A stretch of 64,000 nt of DNA from Acorus gramineus (Eukaryota; Streptophyta; Magnoliopsida; Acorales; Acoraceae). Every line of letters begins with the position of its first letter. The stretch's first letter is position 1. A program made the translations under genes and the position numbers. Under the pieces are notes generated by a model. The model made no database searches and was not told the origin of the DNA. It saw only the letters and a list, made by a program, of their open reading frames with translations. Positions 12,634 to 24,393 of this stretch are shown here, in pieces. The stretch covers positions 3,968,001 to 4,032,000 of the forward strand of contig CM060849.1 in assembly GCA_030737835.1 (NCBI GenBank), given 5' to 3'.

Positions 12634-15600
12634 TGTCACGCCCCAGGGCGGCCGTCCCCTGGACGCGGCAAGCGTATATATGATATCAGCAGTCAATACA
12701 GGAAGTCAATAACACACTCTAACCACATCCAAAATGGCTACACAGACAACAAAGGGGCTGACATTATATATACACAAATAGCGGAAGCTAAAAGACTGAG
12801 TCTGTAACTCAAAGACATATTACAGGCTCGATACACAATCAACTGTCCTGTGAGAGCCAATATATATAATGACATCCAAATATAATACAAACATGTGCCC
12901 AAGCACAGAATACAATACATACAATCAAAAGGGATGCTGATAGCCTCTAAAACTCGCGGAAATGTGGCGTTGCACCGCTACTGCTGAGGTCACTCGGGGA
13001 GCTCCTCCTCCTGATCCGACTCAGATAGCACTGGAGAATAATATTATGCGAGGGGTGAGCCACACGCTCAGTGAGCAGCACAACCCATGCATCACAGTTC
13101 ATATTAACCACAATTTATCATTTAAAAGCCTTAAAGTGGCAAGAACTCCACAATCCAGTGGGTCGCTACATCGCCGACCCACCACACTCTCACCCTCACC
13201 CCCCAATAGGTGACATAGGATATTGGGATTGATTACTGCACAGATCCGGCGGGTCGCTACATCGCCAACCCACCACACCCTCACCCTCACCCCTCAATAG
13301 GTGACATAGGATATTGGGACTGACTAGGCTATTGGTCACCCTTGGTCCACCGATAGTCTCTCCTCCACTCTGTAGGTCGCTTGGCCACTCCCACATTCAG
13401 CACAGTCCGTCCCAAATCAGGAGGTGCCTACTGATGGGAGCCCTCTCATGGGATGACCTTTCTAACGCTGAGGCAGTCTCTACACGGATCCAACGAAGGG
13501 AACAGAACAGCCTATCCATACGCATATGATCCACTCGGATCCGCGACATCCCTTAACTGAAAAAAAAGAAACCTTGGGAGGGCACCATGAGGTCCCAATA
13601 TAGGATACCCCGACAACCAAACAAGGAACACAGAGTACCCTAGCCCGGGTCTCAACGCTGACTTCGCAAGGCCCTTTAATCCAGAGAAGGGAGACACTAC
13701 TGATGTCACGATTCTTCAGAATTCCTCTAGGGCGCATAACCAAGATGCGGGGAACATATATAATAATAACGAGGGTTATAATATTATTGGAAAAAGAAAC
13801 CTTGGGAGGGCAGCATGAGGCCCTGATATAGGATACCCCAACAACCAAACAAGGAACACGGAGTACCCTAGCTCGGGTCTCAACGCTGACCTCGCAAGGC
13901 CCCTCCCTATAATATTTTATAAGGAATGCTAATAATCATATGCTCGTATTTAATTTAATAAATTAAACTAGTAGGACACATGCATAAGTCGAGGCTTCCT
14001 AGCATGCGAACAGGGTGACAGGATGCATGGCTCTTACACATATCCTAAGGTTGCAAGTCCCAAACATACAAAGTCTAGGGTGACATGCATTCTACACATT
14101 AATCATGCTTGCATGGATTACATATTAGACAAGTTAATATTGACCATGGTGCCCTGAGGGAGGGCGGTATACGCCCAAGTGCATATAGCGCCTCCCAACT
14201 GGGTTGGGTTGTCCCACTCACCCTTAACCGGGTCGTCGCGTGATCGTCCGTCCAGATCTGCAAAATAGGGTAATCAACTCGGTGAGTAAAATACACAATT
14301 ATACAAAAAAATACACTAAATTACCCAACACTCGGACAAGCGTACATACGGCCTGTACGCACGCGAGTCCGAGCACCCCGACTCACTCCCGAACCCCCGG
14401 GCAGCCGTACGTGCGGCCACCCGACCCAGGCGCACAGCCGCGCCCCAGCCCGCGCACCTAGGCGCACTGCCGAGCCCAGCCCGCACGCCCGGACACCCTG
14501 CCGAGCCCCCCCCGGTGCACCGCGCGCTCACTGCGCCCCAGCGCAGCAACCCGCACGCACACCCGCACGCCCAGTGCCCCAACGCCGCACCCCGCGTGCA
14601 CCCCGCGCGCACCACCCGCTCGCACCACTCGCTCGTCCTGCCCTGGGTGCACCCGCGCGCACTGCGCCCCAGCGCAGTGCCCCGCACACACTCCCTGCTC
14701 GCCCCGCGCGCACTGCGCCCCCTGCCTGCTCGCCACGCACCCCTGCGCAGCGCTCCGCGCGCACGCCGCGCACTGCGCTTAGCGCGCCCGACCGCACGCG
14801 CCCAGCGAGCCCGACAGCACGCGCCTAGTGCGCCTGCCGGTAGCTCACCCCCCTGCGCCTGCCCGCCTGCGCCTGCCAGCCTGCGCGCGCCGCTGTCCGC
14901 ATGCGCCCGAGCTGAGCTCCACCACTCCAACCGCCACCAACAGCTACCACAACCACTCCCAAACCACCAAGCACCTCTTTCACTCCCAAAAACACACCCT
15001 AACATACATCTAAACAAGAAGTGGAAGGAAAGGAAGCTTACCCTAGGAGAGGAAGAGAAGGGGAGGAAGAACGGGTGCTCCTCGCGCACCGATTCGCCAC
15101 CTCCAAGGCCACCACCACCAAGACCTCCCCTCAGCCAAAGCAAGGCTGAAAACAGAGGAGAAAAGAGGGTATGATAAGGGGTCACACACGTGGGAACTCG
15201 AATTCGAGACCACCGAAAGGTAGATCGGGAGCTCACCTATCTTTTCTCTTCTTAGGGTTTTCGGTTTCAACCTCAAGAACTAGGTCAAAAGGGAGGATTA
15301 AAGAGAGGGAGAGAGAGAGAAATTTCCAAGAAGATGATGAATAGTGGAGGATTTTGTCTTGGTCGTGGGATTTATTTATCCTCACACACACATCACACAC
15401 TCTCACACCCCTTAGATTAGCCCTAATTAGGTTTAGGCTAGATTAGATTAGGTTTAAGTGTGGTTTGACCCTAGTCAACCCAACCACACAAAAATCCAAA
15501 TTCATTTGACCAAGTCAATGGTCAACTTTGACCAAGTCAAGTCTCCCAATGACTTTTCGCTCGGTCAAAACACGGATACGCTTCGAAACTGTGAAATTCT

Positions 15601-15817
15601 AAAACGTCACCGGAATTCGATGAAATTTTCGTGAGCGGCTTGGAATGGCACTAGGACACATAATATGCAACTAGATTCTCAATCGGAGTCCTCAAACTCA
15701 GGGTGATAGCTAAAAGCCCGAAATTTTAGTGGTTCCGATCAAAAAACGAAAAAGGCTGAAAAACTGCCAAAATGTTCCAATGGTGACCAGAAGGTTAAAA
15801 GTGACACATGTATAACA
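12634..15817 (-). mobile_element. Solo Tekay LTR, inverted, with 5-bp target duplication
   Basis: On the plus strand it begins TGTCACGCCCC and ends GTATAACA, the reverse complement of a complete LTR. AGTCG lies directly on both sides (12629-12633 and 15818-15822), the 5-bp duplication expected of gypsy integration. No internal region is present, so it is a solo LTR left by recombination between the two LTRs of an element. It carries a G+C-rich block (about 14350-14900) and two hairpin units (near 13157 and 13244). Long open frames here are compositional. Confidence 0.95.
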
Positions 15818-16925
15818 AGTCGGGGCACTCGGACTCGCGTGCGTACTGGCCCGTATGCATGCTTGTCCTAGTGTTGGGTATTTCTAGCGTATTTTGTATG
15901 TATTTAGTTTGTGTTTATGTATTTTACTCACCATTTTGGTTTCCCATGTCTTGCAGATCTTGACGGGCGGTCACGCGACGACCCGGATATTGTGAGTGGG
16001 ACAATCCAACCCAGTTGGGAGGTGTTCGATGCACGTAGGCGTGCAATGCCCTCTCCTGGGGCACCATAATTGCATATTACATAGTATTAATTGTAAATTA
16101 TGCAATGCATGATTATTATGTAATATTAATTGTAAACTATGCATGCTTGATCATTATGTAGTATCCATGCCACCCTAGGCCTTGCATGTTAGGGATATGC
16201 ACCCTTATTATGTGTGTAAAGGCCCAAGCATCCTGACACCATGTTTTCATGCTAGGGAAGCCTCGACCTACGCATACGTCCCATTTAGTTTAATTTATTT
16301 AAATCAAATGCGAGTTTTGTAATTAGCATGCCTCAGAGAATATTGTAACCTTATGGTTATGATATATGTCTCCCCGCATCTTAGGGGATTATGTGATTAT
16401 ATAGTTATTAGCATGCCTTAGAGAATATTATAACCTTGGGGTTATAATATATGTTTCCCCACATCTTAGTTATGCGCTCTGGAGGAATTCTGAAGAATTC
16501 ATGTCATTTGTAGAGTTGAGATCGGTGTCGGCGGATCCAAGTGGATCGTATCCGTGTGGGTAGGCTGTTTCTCTTCCCTTCGTTGGATCCGTGTAGGGAC
16601 TCCTGAGCGTTAGACAGGCCGTTATGACAGAGGGCTCCCATCAGTAGGCACCTCCTGATTTGGTTTCGGACAGTGCTGAATCGTGGGAGTAGACCAGGCG
16701 AGCTACGGTGTGGAGGAGAGGCTATCGGTGGACCAAGGGTGATTAACAGCCTAGTCAGTCCCAAAAGACCATGTCACCAGTTTGAGGGTGAGGGTGAGGG
16801 TGTAGTGGGTTGGCGATGAGCGACCCACTGGTTTGTGTAGTTGTTGCCACTTAGAGGCTATAAATGATTTAAGGTTGATATGATTTGTGATGCGTAGCTT
16901 GTGCCGTTCACTGAGCGTGTGGCTC
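15818..16925 (+). repeat. 3' LTR of element B, second segment
   Basis: Resumes the host LTR with the AGTCG duplicate (15818-15822) and runs through the TCTTGCAGATCTTGACGG leader motif (about 15950) and the U5 hairpin (about 16805-16835). It is then interrupted after GGCTC (16921-16925) by a second solo LTR. Confidence 0.9.
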
Positions 16926-19900
16926 TGTTATATATGTGTCACTTCTAACCTTCTGGTAACCGTTAGAGCGTTCTGGCAGTTTTAAAAATTTTTAGGGTTT
17001 TTGGTCGGAACCGCATAATTTCAGACTGTTAGCTATCGTCTGAGTTAGAGGACTCCGATTGGAAATCTGACTGCATATTTGGTGTCCTGGCGCCATTTTA
17101 GACCTCTCATGAAAGTTTCATCGAATTCTGGCATCGTTTGCAAAAATTTCACAGTTCCGGGGCGTATCCGGGTATTTTAAGTCGCACATTACATAAATGG
17201 AATCTAAAATTTGAAATCACTATTCATCATCCCCGACCTTGGACTCTCTCTCTCCTCTCCTCCGTTTTTCTTCCGTTTGAGCCCCCTCCACCCTCGAAAT
17301 CGAAAACCCAAAGCACGGGAAGTGTAGATCGGGTCCCGATCTACGCTCCGGTGTCTTCAAATCCAAATTCCGACGACTTTAGCCACTCCGACCTCCCCTC
17401 TCTCTCCTCTGTTTCGAGCCAAATTGAGGGCCGTGATAGATCGAGGCGTGAGAAGGCCTTTGGGAAAGGTTTCGGCGCGCGGAGAGCGTCCGGACTTCGC
17501 TCCCTCCCCTCGGTAAGCCTCTTTTCCTCTCATTTCTTGTCTAGATGATTGCTAGGAGAGGGTTTTGTGGTTGGGAGGTGGTTGGTGGCGGTGGGGGTCG
17601 TCGGAGGGTGGTCGGAGGTGGTCGGAAGTGGTCGGCGGCCGTGGGAGGGGTGGTTGGAGGTGCTCGGGCTGCGGGGGGTGGTCTCGGGCTGCAGGGAGGG
17701 GTCCTCGGGCAGCAGGCAGAGCAGCAGCGGCGCGCAGGCTGGGCGCTCGCGGTCATGCGCGCGTGCGTGCGCGGGCGCGCGGCGCGCGGCGTGCAAGCTG
17801 GCGCGCGCGGGCGGCGTGCTGTGCTGGTCGTGCAGGCGTGCTGGGGGCCTCAGGCAGCGGGCAGCGGGCGCTCGGGCAGGGGCAGGTCGTCCGGGCCAAG
17901 CAGCAGCAGCAGCAGCAGCCCAGGCGGCGCCAGGTCGGGTGCGCGCGGGCAGGCGCGCGTGCGTGCGCAGGCGCGCGTACGCGCGGCGTGCGCGCGAGGG
18001 CGCGCGGGCCTGGTGCAGGGTGCTGGTCGGCCTGGGCGAGCAGGGGCCGGTGCTGGGCGAGCAGAGGCTGGTCTGGGCGGACTGGTGCGCGTGGAACTGA
18101 TCGCGCGGGTGCTCGGCGTGCGCGCGCGAGGAGGTGGCTGAGGCAGCGGAGGTGCGCGCGCGAGGTGCTGGCCGAGGTGCCGGGGCGCGCGCGGAGGAGG
18201 CACGGGGCGCGGGGCAGTGCGCGAGGTGCGTGCGAGGTGCGTGCGAGGTGCGGCAAGGTGTGCGAGGTGCGTGCGAGGTGCGCGCGAGGTGCGGCAAGGT
18301 GGCGGAGGTGCGCGCGGGGTGCGCGCGAGGCGGGGCACTGCGTGTGGGGGCGCGCGGGGTGCTCGCGGACCGGCGCAAGGCGTGCGGGGATTCGCGGCGG
18401 TGCACCCGGGCGGTGGCCGGCCGTGCGGGTGGTTGCCGGGGACCGTGCGGGTGGTTGCCGAAGCCGCGGGCAGTTGTTGGGGAAGTGTTGGATGCTTGTT
18501 GTGGGTTTTGAGGTGTTTAATTATGTACTTAATGATAATTGTGAATTAATACTTACCAAATAATACCTGTCTTGCAGATCTCGACAGACGGTCGCGCGTT
18601 GACCCCGATCACTGGTGAGTGGGACAATCCAACCCAGTCGAGAGGTGTTATACGCACTTGGGCGTATACCGACCTCTCCTGGGGCGTCTTGGATGAATAT
18701 TAACCTGCAATAATATGTATCCATGATTGTATAATTTATGTGTAGAATGCATGTTTCCCTAGTTTTGCATGTTAGGGACTTGCCCCTTAGGATATGCATA
18801 TGAGCCTTGCAGCATGTCCCCTGTTTACATGCTAGGAAACCCGGCCTATGCATGTGTCCTACTAGTTTTATTTATTAAATTAAATGCTGGTATCTGTTAG
18901 ATCGCATGCCTTAGGATAATATTATAGGTCAACGCTGAGACCCGTGTTAGGGTACTCCGTGTTCCTTGTTTGGTTGTCGGGATGTCCTGTATCGGGACCT
19001 CGGGCTGCCCTCCCAAGGTTTCTAGTCCCAATAATATTATAAGTAATGTTGTATGATTAGTATGATTATTAGCATGAGTAGTGAATATTATAGGGGAGGG
19101 ACCTTGCGAGGACAGCGGTGAGACCCGTGTTAGGGTACTCCGTGTTCCTTGTTTGGTTGTCGGGGTATCCTGTATCGGGAACTCACGCCGCCCTCCCGAG
19201 TTTCTTTCCCCCAGTGATATTCCAACACTGCTTTTGATTGTACTGTTTCCCCGCATCGTGGAGATGCATCCGGTTGAATTCAGAGGAATTCATGACATTT
19301 GAGTTGTAGAGATGTAATATCGGCGGATCCGAGTGGATCATATGCGTATGGATAGGCTGTTCTGTTCCCTGCGTTGGATCCGGTGGAGGCTACCCCCAGC
19401 GTTAGACAGGGCCTTCCTGACAGAGGGCTCCCATTAGTAGGCACCTCCTGATGAGGTGACGGACTGTGCTGAATATGGGAGTAGACCAGGCGGCCTACGG
19501 AGTGGAGGGAGAGACTATCGGTGGACTAAGGGTGACCAACAGCCTAGTCAGTCCCAAAATCCTATGTCACCCATGGATGGGTGAGGGTGAGGGTGTGGTG
19601 GGTTGGCGATGAGCGACCTACTGGATTTGTGAATAGATGTTTATCAGTCCCAAAATCCTATGTCACCCATTGATGGGTGAGGGTGAGGGTGTGGTGGTGG
19701 TTCGGCGAAGTACGAACCACTGGATTATGTTGTTATGTAATGATGGCTGGATAAAATAATGGAATATTGGTAAATATTGTCTGTGATGCGTGGGTTGTGC
19801 TGTTCACTGAGCGTGTGGCTCACCCCTCGCACATGTTTTTCCCCAGTGGTCACTGAGCCTGAGCTGGAGCCGGAGCAGCAGTTGGAGCTTTCCGAGGGAT

Positions 19901-20258
19901 TTCTTCAGTAGCGGAGCAACGCTACGTCCGCGAGTACCAGAGGCTGTCAGCATCCCTTTCCTTGGCTGTATGTATTTTATTTCCGTGCTTGGCACGTGTT
20001 GGTATATGTTCAGTTGTGTATTCGTGTATATTGGCTCTCACAGGACGTATGATTGTGTATCGAGTCTGTAGAATGTTTATTCACAGATTCAGTCTTTTGC
20101 TTCCGCTATATTGTATATATATTATGTCAGCCCTATTTGATATGTGTTGTCATTTTATTTGTGGTTTAGAGTATATGCATTTGACCTCCTGTGTAGGTTT
20201 CTGATATGATATATATACCTTTGCCGCGTCCCGGGGTTGGCCGCCCTGGGGCGTGACA
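16926..20258 (+). mobile_element. Solo Tekay LTR, direct orientation, with 5-bp target duplication
   Basis: A complete LTR from TGTTATATATG to GGGGCGTGACA, flanked by GGCTC at 16921-16925 and 20259-20263. It belongs to a different subfamily from its host: its U3 lacks the long GACTTGACTTGGTCA part and resembles element D. Inside are a splice-donor-like GGTAAGCC (about 17513), a G+C-rich block (about 17690-18420), the TCTTGCAGATCTCGAC acceptor-like motif (about 18570) and two U5 hairpin units (about 19590 and 19697-19720). Confidence 0.95.
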
Positions 20259-20683
20259 GGCTCACCCCTCGCATATATTTTTCTCCAGTGATATCTGAGT
20301 CGGATCAGCAGGAGGAGCTCCCCGAGGCACGTCAGCAGTAGCGGAGCAGCGTCACGTTCTTCTAGTGAGAGGCCATTCAGCATCCCCCTTTGCTTGTATG
20401 TATTGTATTCTGTGCTTGAGCACGCGTTTGTATTAGATTTGGATGTCGTGTATATATTGGCTCTCACAGGACAGTTGATTATGTATCGAGTCTGTAATAT
20501 GTCTTTGAATTACAGATTCAGTCTTTTTGCTTCCGCTTTTGGTGTATATATCATGCCAGCCTCTTTGTTGTCTGTGTTATCATTGTTGATATTGTTTGAG
20601 TATATTATTGACCTCTTGTATATACTGGTGATATCATATATACCCTTGCCGCGTCCCGGGGACGGCCGCCCTGGGGCGTGACA
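20259..20683 (+). repeat. 3' LTR of element B, terminal segment
   Basis: Resumes with the GGCTC duplicate and finishes in GGGGCGTGACA at 20683. The following bases (GAGAG...) belong to the Retand backbone. The matching left target copy would lie outside the window. Confidence 0.88.
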
Positions 20684-21160
20684 GAGAGTCTTATGATTCT
20701 ATCATCAGGTGCTAAACACTGGAAATCGCATGAAGGAGGAATAATATTTCTCAAATATTGAGAGTTTTATTCATGGAATTTATTTAGGTAAAGTGCATTC
20801 CACAAACCTGAGACTTCAACTCCTTCGGCATCCACCAAGTGGTAGGCATTCCCGGAGTAGGCATGGGTGATCACATAGGGTCCCTCCCATGTGGGTTGTA
20901 GCTTGCCTTTGGGGTGGGGCTGTCTTGATGGCATGATTTGCTTAAGTACTACCTCCCATATTTTAAATTTTCTTTCTATTACTTTCTTTTCAAATGCCCT
21001 TGCCACCCTCTTATGGTAGGCCTGGGCATGGTCTGCGGCCCTTAACCTCTTTTCGTCTAATAGTTCGAGACGTAGCACAGAAGCGCTTCTCTTCTCTCTT
21101 CAATTTGCAGGTCTTCTTCTAATACTATTCTTAAGGATGGGATAAGAATCTCGTACCCCC
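20684..21160 (-). pseudogene. Tat/Retand gypsy element, 3' pol end (fragment 1)
   Basis: The minus strand encodes the C-terminal end of a gypsy integrase: a basic region with AYHKRVARAFEKKV followed by a WEGPYVI (GPY/F-type) motif at about 20770-21080. Sequence toward 20684 is non-coding tail. No LTR of this element is visible. The rest of its pol continues at 49628, so 28 kb of later insertions separate the parts. This is the oldest layer and is heavily broken. Confidence 0.8.
21158..21160 (+). repeat. 3-bp target duplication (GTA), left
   Basis: GTA precedes CCCCCCGTTTT at the left end of the Harbinger element; another GTA follows ...AAACGGGGGG at the right end (about 49628-49630). A 2-bp TA duplication would fit the same bases. 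Three bases is the PIF/Harbinger habit, though the usual target is TWA. Confidence 0.65.
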
Positions 21161-21265
21161 CGTTTTGGAAGTGGAATTGCGTTATTCAGCCCTGATAGTT
21201 ATACTGGGATAAATATTATTGTTTGGCAGAATAGGCCTATCTGTGTTTGGTTGCATTTTTTGTTA

Positions 21266-22221
21266 GGGTTAAAGACATCTAAGTCTCTACAAACAAGAGA
21301 AAATTTATATAAGTTCCTATTAAAATTAAGACAGACATATGAGTCCCTGAAAACTCAACAAAATCCAATTATCATCCCTGAGTTAAATTTCCATCCAAAC
21401 TTAACGGAATATTCCCAGAATATTCTATCACATATAATTGTGTTGACATTGAAGTCCTTATAAACAGCCATAAAAACAAATTAGTCCCCCGCAAAAGACA
21501 AAATTACCCCTGAAAGACTTTTACATTAAATTGTGTACACATTGCAGTCCCTGTAAATAATCATAAAGACAAATTAGTCCTTGCAAAAGACAAAATTGCC
21601 CTGAAAGATTTTTACATTTAATTGGATAGATATTACAGTCCTTATAAATAATCGGAAAGACAAATTGGTACATGTAAAAGACAAAAATGCCCCTGAAGAA
21701 TTTTTACATTTAATTGTGTAGAAATTGCAGTATTTTAGAGGGTATTTAATTTTTAAATTGCAATGTCTGCACAATTAAATATAAAAATCCTTCAAGGGTA
21801 TTTTTGTCTTTTAGAGGGACCAATTTGTCTTTACGATTGTTTATAAGGACTATAATGTCTATTCAATTATATGTAAAAGTCTTTCAAGGGCAATTTTGTC
21901 TTTTGTGGGGACTAATTTGTCTTTCTGATTATTTATAGCGACTACAATATATACACAATTTAATGTAAAAGTCTTTTAGGGGAAATTTTATCTTTTGCAG
22001 GACTAATTTGTCTTTATGACTGTTTATAAGGACTTTAATGTCTACACAATTATATGTGATGGAATATTCTAGGAATATTCCGTTACATTTGAATGGAAAT
22101 TTAACTCAGGGATGATAATTGGGTTTTTCTGAGTTTTTAGGGACTCGTACGTCTGTCCTAATTTTAGTAGGGACTTATATGGATTTTCCCATGTTTGTAG
22201 GGACTTAGATGTCTTTAACCC
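21266..22221. mobile_element. Hairpin Mutator-type MITE (956 bp) with 9-bp target duplication
   Basis: Starts GGGTTAAAGACATCTAAGTC and ends with its reverse complement. TTTTTGTTA flanks it at 21257-21265 and 22222-22230. Nearly the whole element is one inverted repeat centred near 21745. Each arm carries about three diverged tandem units of roughly 95 bp containing GACAAATTAGTCC and AAAAGACAAAATTGCCC. A 9-bp duplication, G-starting ends and long terminal inverted repeats are typical of Mutator-like non-autonomous elements. There is no coding capacity. Confidence 0.92.
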
Positions 22222-22399
22222 TTTTTGTTATTCTTATTTATTCTTATTGGGAAACGTACAATACAGATTTTTGGTGTTTGGTTGACCTAGAATAAACTGT
22301 GGATAAATGGTTGATAAGGGATGGATAGGGAGTTATTATTTTTAAAATGTCAACTTTGCCCCTGGAATATTTTTATGTTTGGTGTAATTGATGAATATA

Positions 22400-23090
22400 A
22401 ATCAGTCCATCATGAGTGTAATTAAATCTGGACGGTCCATCTTATGTAATATTTTATGGTGGGCCTTTATATATTTTTTACAACTAATCTATGTATTCAT
22501 TGGTGATTCCAAATGCTTTATGGTGATTCTAATTATCTTATATCAATTTAATTATATTTACTCAATGACTTGATCATAAATAGAAAAATATATATAAATC
22601 ATAGGTTGTCCATAAAATTGATAGATTTTATTACACAAGTAACATTGTCAATATTGTTGTTGTACCAAATAACACTAGCATTCTTATATAAGCCTTCATT
22701 TAATTTAATATTGAAATATAAGTTGTTGTTTGGATAACGTTGATAGATATATATCAAGAACATGATGAATGAAATTAAATCTGAACCGTCCATCTTATGT
22801 AATATTTTATGGTAGACCTTCAAATATGTTTTACAATTACTCTATGTATGCTTAGTGTTGATTCCATTTGCTTTGTAATGATTCCAATTATGGGTTATGA
22901 GTTAATTAAATTTACCCAATCAGTTGATCATAAATAATAATAAATTAAAATATTATTCTTATCTAATAAAATGACTTTGAATTATTAACAAATTATATTG
23001 CCAATATCAATCTTTTTCAGTGGGTACCAAATAACCCTAGGCATTTTATACATTGCTTCATTTAATTTGCTTATATGTGTTATATGTCAA
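22400..23090. repeat. Diverged tandem duplication (~353-bp unit) in AT-rich Harbinger DNA
   Basis: The segment around CGGTCCATCTTATGTAAT (22433) recurs 353 bases later (22786), followed in both copies by matching motifs (TTTTATGGT.G.CCTT, TTGATCATAAATA, ACCAAATAAC.CTAG). The copies are clearly diverged. No gene is visible between the MITE and about 23700. Confidence 0.75.
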
Positions 23091-23706
23091 TTTTTATATG
23101 GATTATAATAGGGTCCATTAAGTTATTTATACACCTATATTGTGTATTTTACTTTTATATAAACTAGGTAAATACTTAAATAACAATATATACAGAAATA
23201 TGGTAAGTATTAACCTCTGTAAATATATTGTAAAATATTAGAAAAGGTAAGTTTGCAAAACACATATGACTCACATAAAACAATCACTTCACATAATTTC
23301 AAATATCCCTTCTCATATGGGAAACCATGGTGAACATGAAGATTGGTCATTGACACAGTATATTCAATTGGAACTATGACATCCCTGTGATCAAAGATTA
23401 ACATATATATCTACATTTCATGATCACACACATATCTAAACACATATACACACCATGGTTTAAAAAAGCTATTTTATATAATACTAGACATGAAAGACAA
23501 CATCACAAACATACATTCATAAGTTTATATTCACATTAACCTCCTGTACTGTCGAGGTTAAATGAAAATTAACATCTTGGATAAACAGAATGTGGTGTTT
23601 GAACATCCATACAAACTGAATAATCCACAAAATCTGCCCATAAACTAGTGAGCATCACAAAATAAAAGTATTAAGTTTGTAAGGCTATCCCAACTCCTGC
23701 ATACTA

Positions 23707-24245
23707 TCAATGACGCAGGAACAAAACAAACAACAGAATGAAAATAAGTCCAACAAGCACCACAAGTGATGCAAACAAACCCAGAAACAGTGGCATAACT
23801 GGAATCCCATGAACAGTAACCTCAGACAAGGAAATAGTGGTTCGAATGTCACCTGAAATGGGGCGTGACTATTCTGCACTGTAGGACAACTGGTGGTACA
23901 CTGGCTGTGAGGATTGTGGCAGTATCTCGGTTGGTGTAAGATCTGGAAGATCTGCAGTAGCTGGTGGAGTGTCTGGTAGCAGTGGTCTGTTGATGCCATT
24001 GGTCTCATCTGATGGAGTGGGTGTGGTATCCGACACGATGATGGGTGCATCTGGCTGTAAGCCCTCATTCACAGATGCGATGAACGCGTACCCCTCCTCG
24101 ATGTCTTGAACACCCATGAATGTAGCTCCTCTAAAGCGATACACCTGCGCGTGACAGGCTGCCCAATTATCGTATACCCCGGGCCTCCTTCCCTTCGTGA
24201 CCGCGTAATATGGATAATTTCACATCCGATGGAAACAAGTGCCTG
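23707..24245 (-). pseudogene. Third Harbinger ORF: RNase H1 N-terminal-like domain plus membrane tail
   Basis: Translation of 24219-23872 gives 116 open codons beginning with YYAVTKGRRPGVYDNW and RFRGATFMGVQDIEEG. This matches the small RNA:DNA-hybrid-binding domain at the N terminus of eukaryotic RNase H1 (also called viroplasmin-like, PF01693). A Pro/Thr/Ser-rich linker follows. After one in-frame TAG (23869-23871) the same frame continues 53 codons, ending in a strongly hydrophobic segment (VMPLFLGLFASLVVLVGLIF...) and the stop at 23707-23709, like a tail anchor. A TGA precedes the domain (24220-24222). An acceptor-like TGTAACAG at about 24246 suggests an upstream exon. The gene may be decayed, or the TAG may reflect recent damage. 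Its role is unknown. Confidence 0.6.
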
Positions 24246-24393
24246 TTACATAAATAGAAAATATAATGAGTATCCAATTTTCAAATCACATGGTCAACGA
24301 AATAAATATTGTATGTAACTAAACAAATATCACATAATGCAAAGGGGTGGAGTTCAATACGTTGACAGACCAAACTACCAGAACGCCACCACC

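Larger units (their letters stand above)
5766..20683 (+). mobile_element. Tekay/Del-clade element B with nested solo LTRs
   Basis: Element B uses 5766-8079 as 5' LTR, has a shortened internal region (8080-11332), and a 3' LTR now in three pieces (11333-12633, 15823-16925, 20264-20683) because two solo LTRs entered it. Matching parts of its two LTRs differ by about 3% by eye. At the 1.3e-8 substitutions per site per year often used for grass LTRs this is roughly 1 million years; a long-lived plant could be older. The internal region is rearranged and has several breaks. Confidence 0.85.

Noticed and set aside
14316-15236. Long open frames in G+C-rich LTR blocks (also 17530-18405, 42987-43919, 53562-54320, 63289-63981), up to about 310 codons on both strands
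   Set aside because: They are Arg/Ala/Pro/Gly or Cys/His-rich translations of low-complexity DNA, overlap in several frames, and have no domain. Open length follows from few A/T-containing stop codons.
21161-21265. Reading the C-run ends as a mariner/Stowaway element
   Set aside because: TA duplication is possible, but the transposase inside is clearly of the PIF/Harbinger type and the TIR lacks the CTCCCTCCGT motif.
23707-24245. Viroplasmin-like domain as a caulimovirus insertion
   Set aside because: No movement protein, coat protein or reverse transcriptase of caulimovirus type nearby; the RNase H1 N-terminal-like domain also occurs in cellular proteins.
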